6,129 nucleotides of DNA from Euryarchaeota archaeon UBA40. GTDB taxonomy: Archaea; Thermoplasmatota; Poseidoniia; Poseidoniales; Thalassarchaeaceae. A program made the position numbers and the translations under genes. Positions 1 through 6,129 of this stretch are shown here, in pieces (within the stretch, counting starts at the first letter, position 1; each line of letters begins with the position of its first letter). The notes below the pieces were generated by a model. It saw only the letters and a list, made by a program, of their open reading frames with translations. It was not told the origin of the DNA and made no database searches. Location of the stretch: contig DAYJ01000111.1 of assembly GCA_002506875.1 (NCBI GenBank), positions 3,194 to 9,322 on the forward strand, read 5' to 3'.

Positions 1-3
1 AGT

Positions 4-1152
4 ATGGCGGGATTTTCAGACAGGGCGAATTCCATTCAGCCAACGGGTGTTCGCAAGATGTTCGATATGGCTGGTGACGATGTCATTTCCTTCGGTCTAG
101 GGGAGCCAGATTTCCAACCTCCGCAAGTTGCCATTGATGCAATGCACCAAGCTATGCTTGCTGGCCACAACAAATACACTACAACCGCAGGTCTACCCGA
201 ACTTCGCCTCAAGATTGCTGAATCATTAGGCTATCTTCAGCCAGGAATGGATGAGTCCAATGTTTGTATGACGATGAGCGGAACAAATGCCTTGCTCAAC
301 TGCTTCCTAACTCTGGTCAATCCGGGTTCAAACGTGCTTATGCCCGAGCCATATTTTCCCCTCTATGGTCCAGACGTTCTGATTGCTGGTGGAGAATCAC
401 GATTCTATCCCTGTCTCTTTGAAAATGAATTCATTCCTCAAATCGATGTACTTGAATCTCTAGTTGATGAAGATACAGTAGCAATTCTCTACAACTTCCC
501 GAGCAACCCTACGGGGGCGACGATTACATCAGAGCAACGTGATGAATTACTCGCGTTTGCAAAACGTCATGATCTCTGGATTATCACAGACGAGGTCTAC
601 GACCGAATTGTCTATGATGTGAATCATGTATCGTTTCTTGGTACTGGATATGACCAGACATTGCTGATTAATTCCTTTTCTAAGACATTCGCGATGACAG
701 GGTGGAGAATCGGATATATCTGCTGTCCAAATCCAGATACTGTTCGTCAAATCATCAAGATGCAGTACTACATCACGGCATGTAGTAATGATGCCATGCA
801 GTATGCTGTTCTAACTGCCTTTGATGAAGCATCTAATTATCCTGAAGAGATGGCTAAGGAGTTCCAAGCTCGTCGCGATCTGATTTGTGGCCGTCTTAAT
901 GCGATGCCAGGTGTATCTTGCCATGTGCCCAAGGGTGCATTCTACGTATTCCCTAAGATGGAGGTGCCTGGTTTGTCTTCCGAAGAACTTGCAATTGAAC
1001 TCCTACATGGGGGGGTCTTAGCCTCGCCTGGTTCTGCTTTTGGAGAAAGTGGAGAGGGCCATATTCGCTTTGCATATACCATCTCGCGTGACGATATCTC
1101 CGCGGGCATGGACAAGGTCGAGGCTGTACTTGCCCGTCTTCGAGGGGAGTGA
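4..1152 (+). CDS. PLP-dependent class I/II aminotransferase (aspartate/aromatic aminotransferase type)
   Basis: This is a cytosolic fold-type I aminotransferase of 382 residues, the usual full length for the AspB/COG0436 group, which moves an amino group between an amino acid and a 2-oxo acid. The landmarks seen are: GLGEPDF (31-37) near the N-terminus; YNFPSNPTGA (163-172), with Asn168 expected to contact PLP; ITDEVYD (194-200), with Asp196 expected to pair with the pyridine nitrogen; SFSKTFAMTGWRIGY (224-238), with Lys227 as the Schiff-base lysine and Arg235 as a phosphate contact; and HIRFAY (353-358), with Arg355 as the substrate-carboxylate arginine. The start at 4 fits the family's typical N-terminus (SDRANSIQPTGVRKMF), although only three bases precede it, so its RBS and promoter cannot be seen. 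It is followed without a gap by a small membrane-protein gene in the same transcript. Fold and reaction class are near certain. The substrate (aspartate, aromatic, alanine or another) cannot be fixed from sequence alone, so no gene symbol is given. Confidence 0.96.
   Translation: MAGFSDRANSIQPTGVRKMFDMAGDDVISFGLGEPDFQPPQVAIDAMHQAMLAGHNKYTTTAGLPELRLKIAESLGYLQPGMDESNVCMTMSGTNALLNCFLTLVNPGSNVLMPEPYFPLYGPDVLIAGGESRFYPCLFENEFIPQIDVLESLVDEDTVAILYNFPSNPTGATITSEQRDELLAFAKRHDLWIITDEVYDRIVYDVNHVSFLGTGYDQTLLINSFSKTFAMTGWRIGYICCPNPDTVRQIIKMQYYITACSNDAMQYAVLTAFDEASNYPEEMAKEFQARRDLICGRLNAMPGVSCHVPKGAFYVFPKMEVPGLSSEELAIELLHGGVLASPGSAFGESGEGHIRFAYTISRDDISAGMDKVEAVLARLRGE
1146..1149 (+). promoter_or_regulatory. 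Shine-Dalgarno-like GGAG deciding the start of the second gene
   Basis: GGAG lies within the purine-rich end of the aminotransferase gene, five bases before the ATG at 1155. It supports that ATG over the GTG at 1149, which would overlap the motif itself. The site lies inside the upstream coding sequence, as expected for coupled genes of one operon. The motif is only four bases, so the support is modest. Confidence 0.45.
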
Positions 1153-1154
1153 GG

Positions 1155-1739
1155 ATGTCGCTCAGCATCGAGTTATCTCGCTTCATAATCGCCCTTTCAA
1201 TCTCTTGGTTCGTAACACGGCTCCCTCTTTTTCTTCTCCCTCGAATAACCCTACACGACCTGCCGCTTGTGGATCATCCTGCACCTCTTCCTATTGATGA
1301 GGCGTTGATTCTTCAGTTGCTACGAGTTCGTCGAGCATACTGGGCATCCATTCCGATTGGTTTAGTGCCCATCGTTCTAGGATTGCTGATGATTGTCCAA
1401 TCGCCGTCATCGTTTGGTTTTGGTTTGATTGTCGGAGCAGCTTGGGTCCTTATCGCACGTATCACGCCGTTTTCGCTCGAACCCACGGGGCGCTACCCTT
1501 ACTCGATGGCACTTATCCATGAGTTGAACCGACTCCGACTTGAGCCAGTTTCGTGTTGTACTAATCCCTCGCCTACATGGGAACTTGATGGTGTCAGATG
1601 CAGATCCTGTCATGTCCTCCTTCTTGCTGAATCTCGGCCTGACCTCGGTCGTCGACGTTCGGACAACATTCTAGCTGCTTTGCTGCGCGTTATTCTTCTT
1701 GATGGACGACCATTCGTCGATGCCGCTGAAGAAGAATAG
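1155..1739 (+). CDS. small membrane protein with C-terminal cysteine cluster (possible metal site), unknown family
   Basis: This is a hypothetical protein of 194 residues from the ATG at 1155; I do not recognise the family. Two strong hydrophobic segments lie at about 65-82 and 87-103, forming a likely helical hairpin. A weaker one lies near 10-28 and is interrupted by an arginine. The C-terminal third is soluble-looking and contains Cys134-Cys135, then Cys149-x2-Cys152-His153. That arrangement could coordinate zinc as a short ribbon or knuckle, with a basic RRR stretch shortly after and an acidic tail (EEE). A GTG at 1149 is an alternative start that overlaps the aminotransferase stop as GTGA. 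I prefer the ATG because GGAG at 1146-1149 sits five bases upstream of it. The overlap or tight spacing implies co-transcription and probably translational coupling with the aminotransferase. No functional link between the two is evident. The long open frame, gene packing and coherent hydrophobic pattern support a real gene. Confidence 0.82.
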   Translation: MSLSIELSRFIIALSISWFVTRLPLFLLPRITLHDLPLVDHPAPLPIDEALILQLLRVRRAYWASIPIGLVPIVLGLLMIVQSPSSFGFGLIVGAAWVLIARITPFSLEPTGRYPYSMALIHELNRLRLEPVSCCTNPSPTWELDGVRCRSCHVLLLAESRPDLGRRRSDNILAALLRVILLDGRPFVDAAEEE

Positions 1740-2882
1740 TTACTCCTTTGCCTTCTTTCGTGCTTCCAACCTTCCCGCAACTTGTGAGGCAACCCATCCA
1801 GATAATCCACCTATTGGAACTTCAGGAAGGAGTCCAGCATCCGTATTTGGTTCAGAATCCATTGGCTCTGAGATATCTTCTGACGGTGTGAACATGTCAA
1901 ACTCATAGTCGTAGGAAACGGTCTCTATCTCTTCGTTCGTTTTTTCAATTTCGACTAGCCTATTCGCAGGATCTTGCATCCATCGAGGTACCGCAATTGC
2001 GCCTCCTCCTAGCACCGTGATGGTGGTGAATGTAGCAATAGGTAGTACGGATAAGGCAACGAGCATGTCGATGAAGGATGATTCCGGAACTGTGGCTTCT
2101 ACGGGGAGGAGGGATTCAATCAAACGTTTCTCAACAGCAAGCGACTGCCAGTTTTCCATGTCAATTCCAAGCCAATTGAAGGAGATTCCAATCAAGACGC
2201 GAACAATCAGCCAGAGTATGAGGACCGGAAGCGTCCAGGTCAGCTTTGTCACTTTCTCCATCAACATACGGAGCGTTGATGCGGCTCCAACAAATCGTGC
2301 TGCATACAGTGGATATATTCGGAATCCGGCCATGAGGCCAATGAAGTAGACCATTAGTCCGAATTCAAACAAATGCCCCTCGGCAATCATTCTGTCAGGG
2401 GCGTACTGCATTGCAATCACTGGGACAAGAACGAGGATGACTTGCATAGGTGCTGCGAGAATCTGGAGTCCGCCATGTACTTCCAGTAGTCCACGGCGGC
2501 GCGTCTGGACCTGTTCGTGAACAATTCGAATCATACGGCCGAACGGACTCGTTCGGAGGCGCTCCCTTGCCGAATCTACGGCCTCAGGGTTACGGTATCG
2601 ATTACTCAACCTTAGTTGCGCAAGCCAACCCCCGGAGTCTGCAACGGTAAGTGGCATGAATCCACCTGCGACAAGTGCAAGAATGAACGATATGATTCCG
2701 TATGCAAGCGCTGCGGATAGTATCCAAGGCATCAGTTCCAACTGGATGGAAAGTGTTGCTGCCTGTGTGTCGATTTCGACGAGATAAGTGATTGCGAACG
2801 CGACGGCAGGAGCAATCAGGACTTGACCTCCGATAATCATGGTAAGCCAGATTCGGGCGAAGAGTGATCTGACGACCGCCAC
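1740..2882 (-). CDS. six-helix integral membrane protein, unknown family
   Basis: This is a hypothetical protein of 380 residues with a GTG start; I do not recognise the family. Hydrophobic segments fall at about 11-34, 50-74, 139-159, 171-190, 215-238 and 270-297, so six helices are likely. A basic loop at 88-130 carries many arginines (for example RLSNRYRNPE and QTRRRG) and should be cytosolic. An 80-residue C-terminal tail is acidic and rich in E, D, P and S around 305-350, then ends in a basic, amphipathic stretch (RLEARKKAKE). With six helices, both termini would lie on the same side. The GTG at 2880-2882 is chosen because no ATG occurs upstream before the in-frame stop at 2946-2948, and the next internal ATG (codon 15) would cut into the first helix. 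The gene converges on the cysteine-cluster gene with abutting stop codons and diverges from the giant surface-protein gene. No transporter or enzyme motif is evident, so function is unassigned. Confidence 0.86.
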   Translation of the reverse strand: MAVVRSLFARIWLTMIIGGQVLIAPAVAFAITYLVEIDTQAATLSIQLELMPWILSAALAYGIISFILALVAGGFMPLTVADSGGWLAQLRLSNRYRNPEAVDSARERLRTSPFGRMIRIVHEQVQTRRRGLLEVHGGLQILAAPMQVILVLVPVIAMQYAPDRMIAEGHLFEFGLMVYFIGLMAGFRIYPLYAARFVGAASTLRMLMEKVTKLTWTLPVLILWLIVRVLIGISFNWLGIDMENWQSLAVEKRLIESLLPVEATVPESSFIDMLVALSVLPIATFTTITVLGGGAIAVPRWMQDPANRLVEIEKTNEEIETVSYDYEFDMFTPSEDISEPMDSEPNTDAGLLPEVPIGGLSGWVASQVAGRLEARKKAKE

Positions 2883-3039
2883 GTAGGTTCGTCCGTAACC
2901 TCTCGACCTAAGTGATTGCCGATGACAAGGAAGGTAAGGTGTGTTTCATGCAAGTTTTGCTGAAAGCCGCTGTTGTTGGTACGCTCGGTTTCGCCTCAAC
3001 CTTATTATCGCGCCACGACTGCGTTGAGTGTTGGTATCG
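2883..3039. promoter_or_regulatory. divergent intergenic region with promoters for both flanking genes
   Basis: These 157 bases separate the minus-strand membrane-protein gene from the plus-strand surface-protein gene, so both promoters should lie here. No strong palindrome, operator-like repeat or convincing terminator was seen. The only TATA-like element noticed is TTATTAT at about 3002-3008, upstream of the surface-protein gene. No clear equivalent was found on the other strand. A 34-codon hydrophobic ORF begins inside the region at 2948 (see findings). Confidence 0.5.
3002..3008 (+). promoter_or_regulatory. candidate archaeal TATA box of the surface-protein gene
   Basis: TTATTAT is the most AT-rich heptamer in an otherwise mixed intergenic region. 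An archaeal TATA box normally lies about 26 bases before the start of transcription, which would put the transcript start near 3030 and leave a leader of about ten bases before the ATG at 3040. That fits the absence of any Shine-Dalgarno sequence there. It is a single weak match with no recognisable BRE, so it is only a candidate. Confidence 0.3.
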
Positions 3040-3108
3040 ATGGGTCGATTGAGTGCATTTCTTTTGGTCTTCACTTTGGTTGCCATGTCTGCAGGACCTT
3101 TACTTGCG
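3040..3108 (+). other. signal peptide of the surface protein
   Basis: Residues 1-23 have one arginine at position 3, an uninterrupted hydrophobic core (residues 6-16, AFLLVFTLVAM), then small residues SAGPLLA and a proline-rich linker (PPAPSDSP). Cleavage probably falls between residues 17 and 23, but the exact site is uncertain. There is no twin-arginine motif, so Sec export is expected. No lipobox cysteine is present, so this is not a lipoprotein. Confidence 0.75.
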
Positions 3109-6100
3109 CCACCGGCGCCCTCTGATTCACCAATAGATGCCTTCGATACCTCTGGTCGTGCCTTGGTTGATTTCACCGTGAGTGACATCAGCTTCGGGAA
3201 TGTATCATCCGCTGCCAGTACATTCACTCAGCCAGATGGTTCTAGTGTCGATTACATCTACGTGCGCGAGACCATCGCTCTCTCTTTTGAGTTTAGAAAT
3301 GCTGGTACTCGTCTTGATCCAGCAGACGCAGTTGGCACCATCGAGGTCTGGCATCCGATTGGTTTCGTTGTCGAATCTTGGTCCGTGAATTTGTCACTTG
3401 CAGGTGGGCAATCCACTATCGAATCTGTGGATTGGACTCCAGCGGCGGCTCACAGTCATCTCTCAGATGATGGGACACTTGGCGGCGGATACATTCTCCG
3501 TGGCAGCGTTGATGCAGGAGTGCTCGATGGTAACGAAGCCAACGATGTATATGACGAGAACATCATCGTTGCCCTCTACCATGATCGTGTAGAGAGTGCT
3601 CTATGTGGTGATGTGGATGGCGATGGTTCCGTTGATTGCCCAAATGCTCTATCCGTTCCTATGTGGGTCGGGGCAGGTTACGAGGTTGGTAACGACTTCT
3701 CAGTCAAGGACGAGGGGCAGTTCCAGATGCTCTCCTCCTCAACCTCTGCGGAGGGGAATCGTCATCTCCAGATTGCCAGTGATTCTGGCGTATACATCAG
3801 TAGTCGTAACGATAGGATGTGGTGGGCTTGGCCGGATGCCAATCAGAACTGTAACGACGGATTCGAATCACTGGGTTATGGCCAAAATGATGGTACTCTA
3901 TCGACTGCTTATGGGACATATATCTGCACAGTTCAGGTCAAAGGCTTCGACTTCGTATCCTTGCAGGCACGAGTACAAGCCTGGGGGTCTATGGGTCAAG
4001 GCGATGAGCTTGCCCTTGAGGCTAATACTGGCCTATCCCAGCAACGTCTCAATCTCTCTGAAGCCACGATTGGTGCAACCTCTGCTGATTGGACGCCCGT
4101 CATTTGGAATATGACTGATGTGTTCCCTAATTCCAACTATGGCTTAGCATTCCATTTCAGTTCGGATAACTCTGGTGCGACACAAGGTATCCATGTGGAT
4201 GATCTCATGCTTTTCGGCATAGAGCGTGTCGATGAGTACACAATCGATCTCGATTGTGATGAACCTACGAATGGTGCTTTCAATGTCATTCCCGCGGACC
4301 CAAGTCCTCCTTCTCTTCGCTGCACTTTGACGAACAATGGTTACCGCACAGTTTCGCCTACGATTCATACCGAAGTAGACAACTCTTCTTGGATGTCTCA
4401 GTTCCCGCTCAGAATCGACTCTACTGACCCCTTGGATCATGCTTCCCCTGTAACGATGATGCCAGTCGATGCGGGTAACACCTCAGAGTTCTGGGTTAAT
4501 CTCTCGATTCCCGCCGGGTCCAATGTTGAGACTGTTAACTGGTCAGTATGGCTCAACGATTCGGTAAATGCGCAAAATAAGGGGCAACGCCACTTCGATG
4601 TGAATGTCGTCTCTTCGTATTCTGCAAGTTTCCGTCAAGCGAATATCATTACGCCTGCGCTCACCTTGCCGCCTGCTGCGACAGGTAACGTGACTATGAG
4701 TTTACAGAATACTGGAAACGAAGATGTTGCTTGGTCCTTCGGGGCGTATTTCAATGATCCATTGTGGTCAGATTCTAACCTTGAATGGTTCGATTCTACA
4801 GGTGCACCTGCGACTAGTATAATGGTGGCGCGCGGTGCCACAGTTAATGTCATTGCTCAGTTTACTGCTCCAGATGATGCAGTCCCTGGTCCTGTCGAGA
4901 TTACGTTGCTAACCAATGCCGTACCTCCAGCAAGTGCGCAGGCGACTTGGTCAAGTCAGATTGAAGTCCCTCCTGTGACTGACCTGAGTATTTCTGCGAT
5001 GTCAGATGACATCAATGCTCCATCCAATGGTCAGATGGTTCAGGTCGAAATGACTCTCGTAAACAATGGAAATAGTGATGAGAATTACAATCTCAGTATC
5101 CTTGCAGATTACCGGCTGGATGCAAGCTTGTCTATTGTGTCCACTGGATTGCTCGATGCCTTTGGAGGCGATACCACAGTATATCTGATTCTACCTATGC
5201 CCTATGGTCTCCGCCCTGACATTTACTTGGTTGAGGTGACAGCGACTTCAGAGTCTGATCCGAACTACGAGGTAGTGCAACAGATTCGTCTAACGGTCCC
5301 ACCTACTTACGAACTAATTGTCGAGGATCTCGACATGAGTGGCCAGACCTTTTCTCCAGGTGACTCTTGTCGCACGGGTAAATGGGAGATAACCAACATA
5401 GGAAATATGGACGACCGCTTCTCAATTACTGTTGATCATCCTGACTCCATAACCGTCGAACTTCGCGACGTTAACGGCCAACCTTTGTCGCCAGCAGAGA
5501 CTCCTGTTGTTGCGCCAGGTAGTTCTTACAACGTGACTTTCTGTTATGCTTTCGTCGAAGGCACAAGTGGCTCTCAGACACTGTCTTTAACGGGGGTATC
5601 AATCAATTACGACGGTTCCGGAGTCGCTCCCTCAGACACTGGATCTGCAGTATTCGATGTTGGAACTCAGGGGTGGATCAATGTCGTGGGCCAAGGTCCG
5701 ATGGTAATTGATAGAGCAATCCAGACCGAGACTCTCACGTTCGAACTTCACAATCGGCATCCAACCGTATCTCAACAAATTCGCTTGGATATCAGTGCGA
5801 ATGAGATGACTGCCTATGGGTTCAATCCTCGTATCGTCGAGACAGATCGAGAGTTCCAGCTCGGTCCGGACCAGCGACGTATCATCACAGTCGAACTTGA
5901 TCCATCTGAGGTGGCCCTCCTCAACTTACCTGAAGATCAGATTACGCGTAACTTCACTCTCGAGATTGATGCCGATCTCGACACAGTCGAATACCTTCAA
6001 GAAATCACCTTCGTACGCATGCTGTCTGAATCCGAGGATACATCTTCGGGTTCTGACATCATAAACATCCTTGGGGTCATCTTCGGCGTTCTCGTTGTTA

Positions 6101-6129
6101 TCGCCCTCCTCGTGGTCTTTGTTCGAATT
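3040..6129 (+). CDS. giant modular secreted/surface-anchored beta-sandwich protein (CARDB/Ig-like repeats, jelly-roll domain, C-terminal TM), 3'-truncated by window edge
   Basis: The frame is open for 1030 codons with no stop before the window ends, so the C-terminus is missing. In order it shows: a signal peptide (1 to about 23); a CARDB-like beta-sandwich (about 41-185, with ALSFEFRNAG at 80-89); a calcium-loop motif between Cys189 and Cys200; a MAM/jelly-roll-like domain (about 207-393) ending in the typical GIHVDDLMLFG; about five Ig-like/NEW3/CARDB-type modules (402-1000) marked by N-x-GN strand motifs; and a transmembrane helix (1007-1028). The product should be exported and held in the membrane with nearly its whole length outside. 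There is no enzyme active site that I can see, so adhesion, polymer binding or a cell-surface scaffold are the reasonable guesses. ATG 3040 is chosen because it directly precedes the signal peptide. GTG 3028 and TTG 3031 are in-frame alternatives after the stop at 3025-3027. It is transcribed divergently from the six-helix membrane protein. Confidence 0.93.
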   Translation, partial: MGRLSAFLLVFTLVAMSAGPLLAPPAPSDSPIDAFDTSGRALVDFTVSDISFGNVSSAASTFTQPDGSSVDYIYVRETIALSFEFRNAGTRLDPADAVGTIEVWHPIGFVVESWSVNLSLAGGQSTIESVDWTPAAAHSHLSDDGTLGGGYILRGSVDAGVLDGNEANDVYDENIIVALYHDRVESALCGDVDGDGSVDCPNALSVPMWVGAGYEVGNDFSVKDEGQFQMLSSSTSAEGNRHLQIASDSGVYISSRNDRMWWAWPDANQNCNDGFESLGYGQNDGTLSTAYGTYICTVQVKGFDFVSLQARVQAWGSMGQGDELALEANTGLSQQRLNLSEATIGATSADWTPVIWNMTDVFPNSNYGLAFHFSSDNSGATQGIHVDDLMLFGIERVDEYTIDLDCDEPTNGAFNVIPADPSPPSLRCTLTNNGYRTVSPTIHTEVDNSSWMSQFPLRIDSTDPLDHASPVTMMPVDAGNTSEFWVNLSIPAGSNVETVNWSVWLNDSVNAQNKGQRHFDVNVVSSYSASFRQANIITPALTLPPAATGNVTMSLQNTGNEDVAWSFGAYFNDPLWSDSNLEWFDSTGAPATSIMVARGATVNVIAQFTAPDDAVPGPVEITLLTNAVPPASAQATWSSQIEVPPVTDLSISAMSDDINAPSNGQMVQVEMTLVNNGNSDENYNLSILADYRLDASLSIVSTGLLDAFGGDTTVYLILPMPYGLRPDIYLVEVTATSESDPNYEVVQQIRLTVPPTYELIVEDLDMSGQTFSPGDSCRTGKWEITNIGNMDDRFSITVDHPDSITVELRDVNGQPLSPAETPVVAPGSSYNVTFCYAFVEGTSGSQTLSLTGVSINYDGSGVAPSDTGSAVFDVGTQGWINVVGQGPMVIDRAIQTETLTFELHNRHPTVSQQIRLDISANEMTAYGFNPRIVETDREFQLGPDQRRIITVELDPSEVALLNLPEDQITRNFTLEIDADLDTVEYLQEITFVRMLSESEDTSSGSDIINILGVIFGVLVVIALLVVFVRI
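3604..3645 (+). other. cysteine-bracketed calcium-loop motif (dockerin/EF-hand-like DxDxDGxxD)
   Basis: Residues 189-202 read C-G-D-V-D-G-D-G-S-V-D-C-P-N. Asp191, Asp193, Asp195, Gly196 and Asp199 match positions 1, 3, 5, 6 and 9 of a dockerin/EF-hand calcium loop. Position 12 is Asn202 rather than the usual Asp or Glu. Cys189 and Cys200 flank the loop closely enough to pair. The loop sits exactly between the first beta-sandwich and the jelly-roll domain, so a rigid, calcium-stabilised linker is the likely role. A single loop without a second copy is not a full dockerin. Confidence 0.65.
3658..4218 (+). other. MAM / concanavalin-type jelly-roll domain within the surface protein
   Basis: Residues 207-393 are unlike the flanking repeats. 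They are rich in aromatics (MWWAWP at 260-265) and contain Cys271 and Cys296, which could pair. They close with GIHVDDLMLFG (383-393). A final strand of G-[IF]-x-[IV]-D-D-[LIV] type is typical of jelly-roll domains found in MAM proteins and next to secreted bacterial and archaeal peptidases. Such domains usually bind ligands (carbohydrate or protein) rather than catalyse. The call rests on the closing motif, spacing and size, so the exact family is open. Confidence 0.5.
4243..6039 (+). repeat. tandem array of about five divergent Ig-like (CARDB/NEW3-type) modules
   Basis: Residues 402-1000 form successive beta-sandwich modules of about 110-125 residues. A recurring strand motif of hydrophobic-x-N-x-G-N marks them: TLTNNGY (429-435), SLQNTGN (554-560), TLVNNGN (672-678) and EITNIGN (783-789). 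A weaker copy is FELHNRH near 901-907. Modules are often separated by proline-rich turns (VPPVTDL, VPPTYEL) that start the next one. The copies are diverged at the DNA level, so this is an old protein repeat and not a recent tandem duplication. Extracellular stalks of this kind in archaea lift a binding domain off the membrane. Confidence 0.7.
6058..6123 (+). other. C-terminal transmembrane anchor of the surface protein
   Basis: Residues 1007-1028 are continuously hydrophobic (for example GVIFGVLVVIALLVVFV) after an acidic and serine-rich stretch (ESEDTSSGSD), and Arg1029 follows. With the N-terminal signal peptide this predicts a type I topology: the N-terminal mass outside and a short tail inside. 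The gene runs past the window end, so the tail's length and sequence are unknown. Confidence 0.85.

Noticed and set aside
1009..1015. Run of seven G in the aminotransferase gene, possible frameshift or phase-variable site
   Set aside because: The frame stays intact on both sides: the family motif after it (SPGSAFG) and the later substrate-binding arginine (Arg355) are both in frame. The local region is about one residue shorter than typical relatives, which is within normal variation.
1040..1297. Plus-strand 85-codon ORF spanning the junction of the first two genes
   Set aside because: It lies out of frame with both well-supported genes and shows no hydrophobic or motif pattern.
1728..1758. 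Possible hairpin terminator between the convergent genes (GAAGAA with TTCTTTC)
   Set aside because: The arms are short, purine/pyrimidine-biased and imperfect, and lie within coding sequence. No T-run of five or more follows, so it is not a credible terminator.
2946..3227. Minus-strand 93-codon ORF across the intergenic region and the signal-peptide region
   Set aside because: It overlaps the signal peptide and first domain of the long plus-strand gene. Its translation is low-complexity and basic (KSTKARPEVSK, KVKTKRNAL), as expected for a shadow frame.
3596..4114. Plus-strand 172-codon ORF in another frame inside the surface-protein gene
   Set aside because: The frame-1 reading is continuous through the whole span with coherent domain motifs (calcium loop, GIHVDDLMLFG). 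This ORF has no domain logic and is a shadow.
4144..4440. Minus-strand ORFs inside the surface-protein gene, here and at 4137-4337 and 4635-4853
   Set aside because: They are antisense to a strongly supported coding region, have no recognisable motifs and no preceding RBS.
1..6129. CRISPR array, insertion sequence, tRNA/rRNA, phage or defence genes
   Set aside because: No regularly spaced direct repeats, terminal inverted repeats, transposase or nuclease motifs, or tRNA-like cloverleaf were seen on either strand by reading.

Overview
The window reads best as chromosomal DNA of an uncultured archaeon, most plausibly a planktonic marine euryarchaeon of the Marine Group II (Poseidoniales) type. 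The basis is indirect: base composition is roughly balanced and genes are tightly packed. There is a very long secreted beta-sandwich protein with a C-terminal membrane anchor and many N-glycosylation sequons, and two small multi-pass membrane proteins without a recognisable family. No rRNA, tRNA or ribosomal protein is present to fix the lineage, so the assignment is an inference.

Layout. (1) Positions 4-1152, plus strand: a complete PLP-dependent class I/II aminotransferase (AspB/COG0436 type) with all the expected active-site landmarks. (2) Overlapping or directly following it, 1155-1739 plus (alternative start 1149): a small membrane protein with two clear hydrophobic segments and a cytosolic-looking C-terminal region carrying a CC-x13-CxxC cluster that could bind a metal. 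These two genes are almost certainly one transcript. (3) 1740-2882 minus: a six-helix membrane protein of unknown family whose stop codon abuts, with no gap, the stop of the gene converging on it. (4) 2883-3039: a 157-bp divergent intergenic region that must hold both promoters. (5) 3040 to the window end, plus: the first 1030 codons of a giant surface protein. It has a signal peptide, a CARDB-like beta-sandwich, a cysteine-bracketed calcium-loop motif (DxDxDGxxD), a MAM/jelly-roll-like domain, about five Ig-like/NEW3/CARDB-type repeats and a final transmembrane helix. The gene runs off the right edge just after that helix.

The giant gene is continuously open in frame 1 from 3028 to 6129, and all short ORFs in other frames over that span are shadows. 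The genes do not form an obvious pathway: the aminotransferase is housekeeping amino-acid metabolism, and the other three are envelope proteins. No mobile element, CRISPR array, RNA gene or defence system was seen. The most interesting item is the surface protein, for its modular architecture and paired cysteines; the cysteine-rich membrane protein is the second.
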